This document shows positions 1 to 41,607 of a stretch of 64,000 nucleotides of DNA, piece after piece. A program made the position numbers and the translations under genes. This stretch comes from Hyperoodon ampullatus (taxonomy: Eukaryota > Chordata > Mammalia > Artiodactyla > Ziphiidae). The notes beneath the pieces are model-generated. The model did no database searches, had not been told where the DNA came from, and worked only from the letters and a program-made list of their open reading frames with translations. Each line of letters starts with the position of its first letter. Position 1 is the stretch's first letter. The DNA lies in NCBI GenBank assembly GCA_949752795.1, contig OX457056.1, forward strand, positions 176,414,428 to 176,478,427. Reading direction: 5' to 3'.

Positions 1-30880
<30,880 letters not shown>

Positions 30881-30912
30881 CGGCGGCGACGAGGGCTGGG
30901 CCTGCGCGCGCG

Positions 30913-30918
30913 CTTCCG
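30913..30918 (-). promoter_or_regulatory. ETS-type motif CTTCCG
   Basis: CTTCCG (CGGAAG on the gene strand) sits between a CGCGCGCGC run and the GTGC/GTAC repeat. Confidence 0.4.
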
Positions 30919-30926
30919 CGGTATGC

Positions 30927-30966
30927 TGTGCGTGCGTGCGTGCGTACGTACGTGCGTGCGTACGTG
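30927..30966. repeat. GTGC/GTAC alternating purine-pyrimidine repeat in promoter
   Basis: About ten 4-bp units of TGCG or TACG form a strictly alternating pur-pyr tract. With the CGCGCGCGC at 30905-30912 it is a candidate Z-DNA-forming element. The tandem design also makes it prone to length change. Confidence 0.85.
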
Positions 30967-31000
30967 GTGCTCGCGCACGCATAGGAGGCGGGAACTCCAG

Positions 31001-31008
31001 CCCCGCCC
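31001..31008. promoter_or_regulatory. GC box (Sp-type) upstream of DHX15
   Basis: CCCCGCCC, with further 'acccgccc', 'ttccgccc' and 'gggcgggt' boxes in the next 75 bp. Confidence 0.45.
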
Positions 31009-31179
31009 ACCGCCTCGTTGACCCGCCCTTCTTCCGCCCTCCGTCTGGCAGGCACATTCCGCCCTCTGGGCGGGTGCTAGGGGGGCTGGGCCCTTGGCCC
31101 CTTCACGGCCCTCTGATCTAGGAAATTGAGAGAAGAGGAAGTCTAATCCTAGTTAGGAAATCCTATCCATCTGTATTAC

Positions 31180-31290
31180 CCTGGCATTAGGGGAATCTGA
31201 GACCCACAGAGGTTGAAAAACTAATCGAGATTATACAGCTGTTAAGGGACAGAGCCAGGATTGGTACCCAACTATAACTCCTGACCTAGC
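31180..31290 (-). repeat. MIR SINE remnant, antisense
   Basis: Shows 'gagacccacagaggttgaaa', 'tacagctgttaagggacaga' and 'gccaggattggtacccaact'. Confidence 0.75.
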
Positions 31291-31509
31291 ACTTGAAGCC
31301 ACTGACCAGACATTCTCAATTGCAGTGGGGAAACTGAGGTGAGAAAATGTCAAGACTTACCACAATGCATTTTGCCTTTTTTTTTAATGTTTATTTTATA
31401 CTATAGTTGATTTAAAAGTTTGCCACTTTTTACCAAGCACGGACAGATTGCACTCAACCTATTGATGTTTTTACTGGAATAGGGAAAATTGGCAGTAAGG
31501 GCGTAACTT

Positions 31510-31650
31510 TTTCCTGTGTGCATATTATGTGCTTCCACGGTGTTAACCGTACCTCTATTCTCATTCTTACAGTAACCTTGCAAAGTAGGTGTTATTTAAT
31601 AGAAGTGGACACCAAGACTGAGAGAGGTTATGTCACACAGCCATTAGGGC
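31510..31650 (-). repeat. MIR SINE remnant, antisense
   Basis: Shows 'cagtaaccttgcaaagtagg', 'caccaagactgagagaggtt' and 'gtcacacagccattaggg'. Confidence 0.75.
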
Positions 31651-32059
31651 TGTCCCTAAAGCCATAGTAAATTGTTGGGGCAGAATGACTTTATGACTTT
31701 TGTGACTCTCTCCCCCCAGAACCTATCTGCTTGCTCAGTTGCATTCATTCCCAGAAGAAGCACACAAGAAAAAGATTTGTGAACCAACCCAAGCCGGGTG
31801 ATCTATGTAGTTTGCGCAGTGGTCATTTGGATGCCCTGGAAGACCATATTAGGGTTCTTATCCAGTCCTCAGAATTGCAATCTCTAAGGTTAAATACAAC
31901 TCTACAATTGCAGCCTATAAAGAGAATTCTTTTTTTTTTTGTACAAAATGCACATTCCAAAGTCAGCCCAAATAAAAGTGAGTATCTTCACTTATAAAAT
32001 ACCCAGTACAACTTTCTACCCTAAAAGTACATTAACAGCATATTGACTTTTGTTGGCGA
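31651..32059. other. Intergenic, nothing assigned
   Basis: About 400 bp without a recognisable repeat or gene. An 88-codon frame at 31731 has no features I recognise. Confidence 0.6.
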
Positions 32060-32230
32060 TCATGATGCATAATCACTGAATTGTAAACCTGGAAGGGTTT
32101 CCAGCTGATCTTCTCTTTCTGCTTCATTTCTCAAATGAGGAAATCTAAGCCCTGTGATGACCAGGTTCACCAGTTAGTGTCAATGTCAGAATTAAAATCC
32201 AGATTTCACTCTCACATTTCCAGGCTCAGG
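32060..32230 (-). repeat. MIR SINE remnant, antisense
   Basis: The core 'tcatttctcaaatgaggaaa' with 'caccagttagtgtcaatgtc' and 'agaattaaaatccagatttc' fits MIR. Confidence 0.65.
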
Positions 32231-32869
32231 TCTCCAGGTTCCCAGTTTGAGGGATACTATAAAGTGCTCTAAAATTTTGGAGAAACAATGAGGGAAAAGC
32301 TTAGAATCCTACCTGCAGAAATGCTCCACCCTAAGAGGCATCAGCCTGTCATAAATGAGCAAGGAAACTTGGTAAAGGAGGAACTGAAATCAAAGTGATA
32401 AGACTTCTTCCTTGGGTCTAGTGTATATTTAAAGAAAACTGTAACCTAATCAATTGTGTTGTGACCTGAATGACTGAAGAGAGGCTGTATTTCCCTAAGT
32501 ATAGTGGCCTTTCTGGAATCTACAACAGGGGAGCAAAGGGCCAGAATCTGCCAGGATGTTTACACTCTCTGTGAGGAGGGGTAGAGTTCTGGATCTGAAT
32601 GACTCATACTGGATTTTCAGGCAGAACGGTCCCTAGAATAGAGAAGAGCTATCCACCAGCTCCCCTACAGCTTCCCAGAAATGTTGCCAGAGGAGATTTC
32701 CTTTACTCTTACTCTACCAGACAACTCTCCAGTCTATTATTTGGTCTATGGCATGACTTTACTCACCTAGAGGGAATGTCTTACGCAGCTAACCAGCTCC
32801 AGGTGTCAAACCAGAGGTGTCTCCCAACCTAACTTAATAAATAATATTAGGTAACACATATAACACACA
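32231..32869. other. Intergenic, nothing assigned
   Basis: 640 bp of sequence with no repeat I recognise. A 77-codon frame (32599-32832) has no splice context or similarity that supports a gene. Confidence 0.55.
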
Positions 32870-33030
32870 CATATACTGGGTCCTGCACACTGTTTCTTAT
32901 ATATATATTAACCTATCGGATCCTTACAGAACTTTAAGCTGGGTGCTATGAGTTAGACTTCTTTACAGGTGAGGAAACTGATGCACCAAGAAGCTGAGTA
33001 TTGTGGCCAAGATGACAGTTTTGGATTCAT
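32870..33030 (-). repeat. MIR SINE remnant, antisense
   Basis: Shows 'gggtcctgcacactgtttct', 'ttctttacaggtgaggaaac' and 'gtattgtggccaagatgaca'. Confidence 0.75.
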
Positions 33031-33299
33031 TCCAGAACAGTCTGTGTGCTTAAGGGGTACACAGTAGTGCTGCTGATAAGGAGGCATTCTTATTCCACAT
33101 TATTCTCCTAGGGTTTGGTTATTGAGGGTAAGTTTCCCCAGTCAGACAGACTCCATGTGAACTGATAAATTTCTACATTGTCAAAGGGGAGGACACGTTC
33201 ACAGAGCTCTCAATGAATGGTCAGGATTTAAAAGACTTGAACCCACTCTGTCTCCAGAGCCACGTGATTAACCACTGCACTTTGTCACTATTATCTATG

Positions 33300-33880
33300 C
33301 CTTAATTACTTCATTTACTTATTCACTCAACAAATATTTATTAAACTCCCATGCCAGGCATTGAATTAAGTGCTGGGAAAAAGAGAAGAACAAAATAGCC
33401 ATAGTTCCTGCCTTCGTGACACTTATCAGAGGGAGAGAGGCAGGCATTAAACAGATAAATACACAGGTAACTATATCTGGTAAGTGTTTTTAGGCCATGC
33501 AAAGGGAACAGGCACTGTGAGAGCATATAACAAGTGGCCCTTATCTAGAGTGAAGGTTAGGGAAGACCTCTCTGAGAAAGGGACATTTAAACAAAGACCA
33601 GAAAAAGCAGTACAAATTGGTCAGGCAAAGAGGTAAGAAAACATTTCCAAGCAGAGGAAGCAGCCTGTGCAAAGGCCCTGAAACTTTCAAAAGTCAGGTG
33701 CAATCCACAAACAGAGAGAGCATGAGTGCAATGAGATGAGGAAGACATGATCCTGCAGATGCAAGAGGGGGCCGTTTCACGCAGAGCCTGAGTTGTCTGC
33801 TAAGGATATTAAGACTATCCTTCCCAAGAGCAATAGGAAGACATCAAAAAGACTTAATTGGGAAAATATGATCACTTGTG
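33300..33880 (-). mobile_element. L2 LINE remnant, antisense
   Basis: Starts at the complement of the L2 3' end ('ttcactcaacaaatatttat', 'catgccaggcattgaattaa') and runs back through 'agggaagacctctctgagaa', 'ttccaagcagaggaagcagc' and 'gtgcaaaggccctgaaac'. Confidence 0.8.
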
Positions 33881-34158
33881 AGGATTTGCCAGGATCAACC
33901 GGCCAATCTCTCTTTCTGAATTCTTTTTAGTTGCAAAATGCTTACAAATTCAAAACAATCTTCAGTAGTGCTTTTAATCACCCTGTCCTCTCTCTACCAT
34001 TTAATAGAAACTGTAACAAAGTGTAGTGGGCACTATGACTTGCCATAGAAATTCTGCTTAAAGAATGAAAGACATCCCTCAGTTTCTAGGAGTGCTACTT
34101 GCAGACGGTACTCAACTGTCTGCTCCGTTCAGGAATTTCCTTGGTTAAAGAGAGCTGC

Positions 34159-34490
34159 CTGGGACTTCCCTGGTGGTCCAATGGTTAAGAATCTACCTTC
34201 CAGTGCAGGGGATGCAGGTTCAATCCCTGATCGCGGAACTAAGATCCCACATGCCGCAGGGCAACTAAGCCCATGCACTGCAACTACTGAGCCCACACAC
34301 TCTGGAGCCCACACACTACAGCTAGAGAAGCCCACACACCACAACTACTGAGCCTGCACCCTCTGGAGCCCATGCTCCACAACTAGAGAGAAGCCCGTGT
34401 GCCAAACAAAGAGCCCAAACACTGCAACAAATGTCCTGCATGCTGCAACTAAGAAGCAACACAGCTAAATAAATAAATAAATAAATAAAT
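34159..34490 (+). mobile_element. CHR-type SINE, 'tggtccaatgg' subtype, with TSD
   Basis: Full copy with an (AAAT)n tail. An exact 12-bp duplication 'aaagagagctgc' lies at 34147-34158 and 34491-34502. Confidence 0.95.
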
Positions 34491-34554
34491 AAAGAGAGCT
34501 GCTCAAGGGCAGCCTGAAGACATTGTGGAGGTATAAACACCTGATCCCTTTACG

Positions 34555-35395
34555 TAACTAGGAACAACTGTGAGCTTTGGCACATCAGAGCTCCCTGTGG
34601 GATCAGCTGAGGCTGTTATTATTTATGATGGCATCTCTTGTACCACCATGCATTTTGGCCACTAACCACCCAGAGTTAGCTCAGATGCCATGATTTAAGG
34701 GCACAGTCTCCAGTAAGACTGTCCTTACTCCAGATGCCATCCACAAGCTCAGGGACCCACAGGCTACCTGTGCTTCTGACCAACTGGCTACAAATTTGGG
34801 GTTTCCCACAACCTACTCAGGTTCAGTAATTTGCTGGAATAATGATTCACAGAACTCAAGAAAGTGCTATACTTATGATTACAATTTTATTATAAAGGAT
34901 ACAAATCAGAATCAGCCAAATGAAGAGATACATAGGGTAAAGCCTGGGAGGGTCCTAAACACAGAGCTTCTGTGGAATTAGGACACGTCACCCTCCTGAC
35001 ACATCAAGGTGTTGTTCACAAACCAGGAAGCTCCACTGAGCTTCAGTGTCCTGAGTTTTTATTGGGGTTTCATTACACAGCCATAATTGATTGAATCACT
35101 GGCCCCATGATGGAACTCAATCTCCAGTCCCCTTCCCCTCCGTAGAGGTCCAGAACATAGGCTGATGTCATATGGCTGAAAGCCTCAACTCTTTTATCAC
35201 ATGGTCGGTCTTTGTGGCATGACCAACCCTCATCCTAAATCATCTCAATAGCATAAACTCAGGTGTGGTCCAAGGACCCACCATAAATAACAAACTCACT
35301 CCTATCCCATGGGAAATTCCAATGGTTTAGAAATTGCCTCCCAGGAACCAGGGACAAAACCAGTCATTCTTTATTATACGACAGCATCACAGCCT
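34555..35395 (-). mobile_element. Ancient LTR remnant, minus strand (MER21/ERVL-like)
   Basis: On the minus strand there is a 'caataaaaactcagg' segment, then 'cctttataataaaattg' (polyadenylation-type). Beyond it, 'gtcagaagcacaggtag' and 'ggcatctggagtaagg' look like early internal sequence. The order fits a mammalian ERV LTR plus short internal piece; family assignment is from memory. Confidence 0.5.
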
Positions 35396-35397
35396 AA

Positions 35398-38300
35398 TTT
35401 TTCCCTCTGTCTGATCCTACTTTTATGCCTTTCCTTCCACTAGTGTACTCCTTAATAAACTCCCAGAACACTAATCTTTGCTTCAGAGTCTACTTTTCAT
35501 GGAACCTGACCTAAAAGCTTTGGTGCCAGGAATGGTCCAAGAAAGAAGACACTATGATTGAATGTTGCAGTTGGCCACCAATTTCATTGGCTGGCAATGA
35601 ATCAGTGGCAGGTGGAACATAGCTACCACAAGAAAGCAGGGCAATTGTTAAAGCTTTCAACTATGGTGTACTGGGAAAGATCAGGCACTGTTGCCAAAGT
35701 ATAGGGGAAATAGTATCTATTCTGTAAGACCATTGGGATTTGATTGGCTATTGCTAAGTAGACTTGATACTTTGAAGAGAGATAATGAAAGGCTGAGTAT
35801 GATTAACCTGCAAGTCAAAGCTCAGTATGAAAGCCAGAAGATCTTCTGGAAGCATGTAAAGAGGTTCTCATCTCCTGCAGTGCGAAGACAGAGAAAACTG
35901 AGGACAGATCCCAGGACTTAACTGTAACAGTAACAGAAAGCCAAGTGGAAACTTCCAAAGAAGATTAAACTCTCCATTTAGGCAGGCATATTTCAAGGGT
36001 AGATCCCTGTTTGGGAAAGAGTGGGACCCTGACACATGGGATGAGGACATTTAGGTCAATATACATGAAAAATCTCAAACCCTAAATTCTCTACAACCTG
36101 CTGAGTCTGCCAAAATGTCCCACTACTTCCTATTAAAAGCTAGTGCTCCTTCCTTGTGAGATAATGAGAGGCCTTCTGTGCAAGATAACATGCACTTCCC
36201 TCAGGATGCACCCCCCACATTACCTGCTGATCACTAGGCAATGATTAGAATTAAGTCACGATATATGATATTCCACAGACATTCTAAGGCTGATAATATT
36301 GGAAAGCAACCCCAAAGAAGCTGTAGAACCTACGCAACAAGTACCAACAGAAGCCAGGGAAGTATGCACGTGATTGAATTCTGAAGGTTCTGGATAAAAA
36401 GAGAAGAAGAAGGTGGAACATAAAGTCCAATGAGGGAGAATTTATCAATTTGGGTGTACTCTCCCAGGATATGGGTTCGCACAAGAACCTCAGTTGATGG
36501 CGTGAACACACTCAAGATGTCATCTAGAAGCATGGCAAAAACAATGGCCCAAACTACATCAAGTAAGGTAGAAATGCCAGAACTGCTGTGGTTGACAGTG
36601 TAAGGGGGGATTAAACAGCTCAGGTAAGTGAACATGCTAGAGCGAAAATACTTACATAAAGCTGGAAAACTCAGCAGATGAATATATTCCACAGAAAAGT
36701 TCAGAGGATACACCACTTAGCAAATCGAAAAGGAATTTCTGGTGAGAGGCATCATCATCACTCATAAATTCAGTGGTGGCTGTCATCGTAGTCCAGGACT
36801 GAAGATAGAAGATGACATTTCAGAGCTGGACTTCCTGAGAGAGGTAGAGATGATAGCACCCTGTAACACAGAGGTCTTATGGTGGCATTTAAACATCCGA
36901 AACCAAGTGGATGCTATAAGGTAGGAGTGCAGTCAAGGGGGCCTGACCCACAGAATTATGGAGGTGGTAAATAGAACAAGGCATCTAAGGCAAAATAGAT
37001 GGACAACCATCAAAGGAAGTCCTCAATCTGAACAACCAATATAAATCAAGGATGCAAGATCAAGAGGTTAAAGAAAGTTGCCCCAGTGAAAATTTGCCCA
37101 GTTTCTGGACCTGAACTATGTCAAAAACCAAATTCTTCACACTGAATAAAACAAAGCAGAAAGATGAGTTTATTGAAAGGCTTTTGACCTGCAAGGTGAG
37201 ACACTCAGGGCTGCCAGAGCAATGAATTCTGAGTTGCTCACAGACTAAAGGGTTTTTTTTGGGGGGGCGGGTAAATGCAGAAGTTATTTGGATTTTTCAG
37301 CTGATTGGTTGCCTGGTGGTCTTCTTCCTTATTTTGATCAGGGGAACAAGGAAATCCAAAGATGGCGTGAATAGACTTGGCATTTGGGGACTGGCCCGCA
37401 TCCTCTGCTGATTTCTGAGAAGAGCTGTAAATTCCTGCAACTTATGTTAGGTAAAGTTAAGTTTCATTTTTCTTTAATGAACCTGAATTAGCCAACTCCA
37501 TTTTGTCCCTAACATAAGTGACTCCATTTTAGTTTTGGGTTTACAACCAGTTTTTGGACCTGGAATACATTAATTAAGGGAGAAATATGTTCCTAGGAGA
37601 AAGAACTCTACAACACCATAACAGTGTATTCAGTAGTCATTCCCCGAGTCCTTTCCTTAAGGGATCTGTAGCCATTTGCTTATGTAGCCATACACTGGGG
37701 AAAAGAGAGTACCCAAACATTTCAAGGACAATTGCACATAGAACCTGAACTGACATTGACACTGAGAGATTCCAAGTGCCTGTATGGACTCCGTTAGAGT
37801 GGGGGCAGATGGGAGCCTGGAATGGAGGTCTGGCCCAGGTCCAGCTTGTAGCAGTTTTCCTGGATCCTCAAACACACCCACTTGTCATGTCCCCAGTCCA
37901 TAAATGTATCAATACACTTAAGAATAGACATCCTTGGTAGTTTGCACAACCCCCCATATTGAATTTTTGGCCTGTAAGGAGTAAGAGCTATCATAGTGGG
38001 GAATGCCAACTAAAGGCTTATGAAACCATCCCCCCCATCTCAATCAAGATACTAAATAAAGAACAACCTGGGGAGGAATTTCCACTTACACTGCCAGGAT
38101 GTAAAGAGCTTAGAAGTTATCACTCCCGTTCTTAGAAGAAAAGGCTGAACAAACTGAAAGCCCATGGCTTTTCTTGAAACCATTAGAAAACTGAGGTTGC
38201 AGGGTAAACTGCCACCCTGAACTCTGGAGAGACAGGCAAGTTCAAAGAGTCATAGCAAAGATGTGATTACCTGGAGCAGAAGCCACTGGAGCCATACCTG

Positions 38301-38640
38301 GTTGGAATGCTCACCTCAGTGGTCATTTTGACAAATTGCTAATGGCTGAGTGGAGACTATCTAGAGAGTGAAAAACTCTTGTGGGCCTTGGTCTTAGGTG
38401 GGCTTTCACACTCCAGTGGGTTTTACCTCCAGGAATCCCACCAAGTTTTCACAATAAAGAGCCAAGAAAGATACTCTTGTGGCTCCGGAAGAGATGGGGA
38501 AGAGCAACCATGTGAAATATGCCCAGAACATTCTCCATAGCAAGAGCTTACTTTCCAGGAGGGAAAAAGGCTCTTACCAGAGCCTTCCCACCTGGCTGGA
38601 GGGCATTTCTCCCACTCCAACCCCTTCTAGCCTTCCTGTT
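35398..38640 (+). mobile_element. ERVL-like endogenous retrovirus: 5' LTR end and gag-side internal region
   Basis: The last about 120 bp of an LTR (to about 35516, with 'cttaataaactccc') aligns by eye with the end of the LTR at 44681-45000. It is followed by 'ctttggtgccaggaatggtc', placed like a primer-binding site. About 3 kb of purine-rich internal sequence follows, broken by stops in all frames; by position it should be the gag side. No intact gene remains. An inverted LTR lies inside it at 37116-37546. Confidence 0.6.
37116..37546 (-). mobile_element. Inverted solo LTR inside the ERV internal region
   Basis: On the minus strand 'aaaatggagtcacttatgtt' and 'caaaatggagttggctaatt' open it. 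Near its end are 'cctttcaataaactcatctt' (polyadenylation-type) and 'ttctgctttgttttattcag'. This is an ERV1-style LTR layout with family unassigned. Near-identical 18-bp sequences flank it (37098-37115, 37547-37564). Confidence 0.55.
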
Positions 38641-38654
38641 TTATCTAAGAGCGT

Positions 38655-38655
<1 letters not shown>

Positions 38656-38682
<27 letters not shown>
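38656..38682 (+). repeat. Poly(A) run at the boundary between ERV and L1/HAL1 sequence
   Basis: About 27 As follow 'tatctaagagcgt' and precede 'gctaagaaaggcttgtgaag', where the sequence changes to L1-type. Confidence 0.8.
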
Positions 38683-38685
<3 letters not shown>

Positions 38686-40040
38686 AGAAAGGCTTGTGAA
38701 GGTCACAGCTCAGGAACACAGGCCCATTAAAAGATAGATTCAGTGATAAGATTAGAGAACACATCCCCTGCCCACTCCTTACCACCACCCCAGCAGGACT
38801 CCAGTGTAACAGTACAACACGATTAGCACTGAAAGAGCTGCAAGATGAGGACTCAAACTGAGGATGATTCCATAGGGAAACCATAGCCAACCTGGAAGAC
38901 TAAACAAGGACAACAGAGGAATTTGACACCTCTAGCACCTACAGGTACAGTAAACATTCAACACAGCCCAACTTCTGCCAGACTAACATAAAACCTCACA
39001 CTAAAGACCTACTGTTTACTTCAGCCCCTGTTACCCAATACATCATGCTGGCTTTCAAGAAAAAATTACAAGGCTTGCTTAAAAAACAAGAGAAAACATA
39101 GTCTGAAGAGACAAAGCAAGTACTGGAAGCAGAATCAGATATGACACAGATTTTGGAATTATCAGACAGGGAATTTAAAATAACTCTGATTAGTATGCTA
39201 AGGGCTTTAATGGAAAAAGTGGATAACGTGCAAGAGCGGATTAACATAAGCAGGGTAATACAAGTAGAGAAGTGGAAACTCTAACAAAAGAATGAAAAGG
39301 AAATGTTAAAAGTAAAAAACATTGTAACAGAAATGAAGAATGCCTTGCAAAAAATATTAACAGAAGTTCTTCAGGGAAAAGGAAATGATATAGGTCAGAA
39401 ACTCAGATCTACATAAAGAATGGAAGAGTATTAGAGAAGGAATAAAAGTAAAGTAAAATCTTTTATTTTATTTTATTTATATTTTATTATAGCAAATGGA
39501 TAAGTTAAATGAATGACAGCAATGTTATAAGGGATGCGAGGGAGGAATTGGAGATATTCTGAGTTACCTGCAATAACTTAGTATGCATGAAGCAGTGTAA
39601 TGTGATTTGAAGATGGACTTAGATAAGTTAAAATGTATATTGAAAAGTCTAAGCCTACCACTAAGTTTTTTTGGAAGTATAATTGATATGCTAAGAGAGG
39701 AGGTAAGATGAATTCATATAAAATGTTCAATTAAAACCTGAGAAGGCAGAAAAATAGGAGGTGAAAAAAGAAACAAAGAACAATTGCAATGAATAGAAAA
39801 CAGTTACAAAATCAACTGAAGGAAACAACAAGAAACAAACAACCCACTTAAAAAAATGGGTAAAGGACTTGAATAGACATTTCTCAAAAAAAAGATATAC
39901 AGATGCCCAATAAACACATAAAAAGATGCTCAACATCACTAATCATTAGGGAAATGCAAATCAAAATCACAATAAGAAATCACTTCTACACCTGTTAGGA
40001 TGCCAATTATAAAAACAAAAAAACAGAATATAACAATTGT

Positions 40041-40324
40041 GGGACTTCCCTGGGGGCACAGTGGATAAGACTCATTGCTCCCAATGCAGGGGGCCTGGGT
40101 TCAATCCCTGGTCAGGGAAGATCCCACATGCATGCCACGACTAGGAGTTCACATGCCACAACTAAAGAGCACACCTGCCACAACTAAGGAGCCCACATAC
40201 TGCATCTAAGGAGCCCCCCCGCTGAAACTAAGACCTGGTGCAACCAAATAAATAAATAAATAAATATTTTCTAAAAAAAAGAAAGAAGCACATGGTGTCC
40301 AGGTGGCTCTTAAAAAAAAAAAAA
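40041..40324 (+). mobile_element. CHR-type SINE with extra 3' sequence, with TSD
   Basis: Body from 'gggacttccctgggggcaca' to an (AAAT)n tail at about 40267. Then about 45 bp of non-SINE sequence ('agaagcacatggtgtccagg') and a second A-run. The 16-bp duplication 'agaatataacaattgt' / 'agaatataacaagtgt' (40025-40040, 40325-40340) brackets the whole unit. Confidence 0.9.
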
Positions 40325-40820
40325 AGAATATAACAAGTGTTGGCAAGAAATTGAAACACTTGTGCATTGCTGTTGGGAATGTAAAATGGTTCAGCCACCA
40401 TGGAAAACAGTATGACGAGTACTCCAAAAATTAAACATAGAATTACCATATGATTCAGCTGTTCCTCTTCTGGGTATATATGCAAAACAACTGAAAGCAG
40501 GGACTTGAACAGACATTTGTACATCCATGTTCATAGCAACATTATTTCACAATAGCCACAAGGTGGAAATAACCCAAATGTTCATTGATAGATGAATGGA
40601 CAGAGAAAATCTGGTTTATATATACAATGGAATTTTATTTAACCTTAATAAGCCATGAAAATCAGACTGTCTATAATATAGATGAATCTTGAAGACATTA
40701 TGCTGAGTGAAATGAGATGTGGCGATTAATGGCGGTGGAGGTTGCACAGCAATTTGAATGTACTAAATGCCTCCGAACTGGACACTCACGAATGGCTGAA
40801 ACAGTGAATTCCGTGTTATA

Positions 40821-41559
40821 CAGTCATCCCTTGGTATTTGAGGGGGAGTAGTTCCAGGATCCCTGTGGCTACCAAAATCCACAGATGCTCAAATCCCTTA
40901 TATAAAATGGTGTAATATCTGCATATAACCTACGCAATCCTCCCGAATATTTTATTTATTTAATTAATTAATTTAAACCAATGCTAATTTTTAAAAATTT
41001 ATTTATTTATTTTGTTTTTGGCTGTGTTGGGTCTCTGGTCACTGTGCGTGGGCTTTCTCTAGTTGCGGCGAGCAGGGGCTACTCTTCGTTGCGGTGCGTG
41101 GGCTTCTCATTGCGGTGGCTTCTCTTGCTGTGGAGCACAGGCTCTAGGTGCACGGGTTGTCACTAGTTGGGGCATGCAGGCTCAGTAGTTGTGTCTCACG
41201 GGCTCTAGAGCGCAGGCTCAGTAGTTGTGGCTCACGGGCTTAGTTGCTCCATGGCATGTGGGATCTTCCTGGACCAGGGCTTGAACCCGTGTCCCCTGCA
41301 TTGGCAGGCGGATTCTTAACCACTGTGCCACCAGGGGAGCCCCCTTCCATATATTTTAAATCATCTCTAGATTACTTATAATACCTAATACAGTGTAAAT
41401 ACTATGTAAATTGTTGTAAATACAATGTAAATGCTATGGAAATAGTTGCCAGAATGTGGCAAATTCAAGTTTTGCTTTTTGGAATTTTTTTCAAATATTT
41501 TCCATCCACCATTGGTTGAATTTGTGGATGCAGAACCTATGGTTATGGGGGGCAAACTG
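40821..41559 (+). mobile_element. MER2 (Tigger-type, TA target) DNA transposon, interrupted by a SINE
   Basis: Begins 'cagtcatcccttggtatttg', then 'ggttccaggatccctg'-like text and 'aaatcatctctagattactt', and ends 'ggatgcagaacctatggtta' and 'gcaaactg'. TA dinucleotides flank both ends (40819-40820, 41560-41561). Confidence 0.88.
40954..41346 (-). mobile_element. CHR-type SINE, long subtype, antisense, inside MER2
   Basis: Complement running from 'ggctgtgttgggtctctggt' to 'gccaccaggggagccc'. Flanking 'ccgaatatttta' and 'ccatatatttta' are the likely target-site duplication. Confidence 0.92.
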
Positions 41560-41607
41560 TATGTGTTTTACAACCCACATTTTAAAAAAACTGAGAGAAA
41601 AAAGGTA

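Larger units (their letters stand above)
38690..41607 (+). mobile_element. L1M/HAL1-type LINE, sense, nested in the ERV and carrying later insertions
   Basis: ORF1-type sequence ('ttatcagacagggaatttaa', 'gctttaatggaaaaagtgga') leads to a purine-rich stretch and then ORF2 3' phrases ('aatgggtaaaggacttgaat', 'atgctcaacatcactaatca'). The 3' UTR 'gtggaggttgcacagcaatt' resumes after MER2 at 41560 ('tatgtgttttacaacccaca'). All frames are broken. Insertions: SINE 40041-40324, MER2 40821-41559. Confidence 0.75.
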
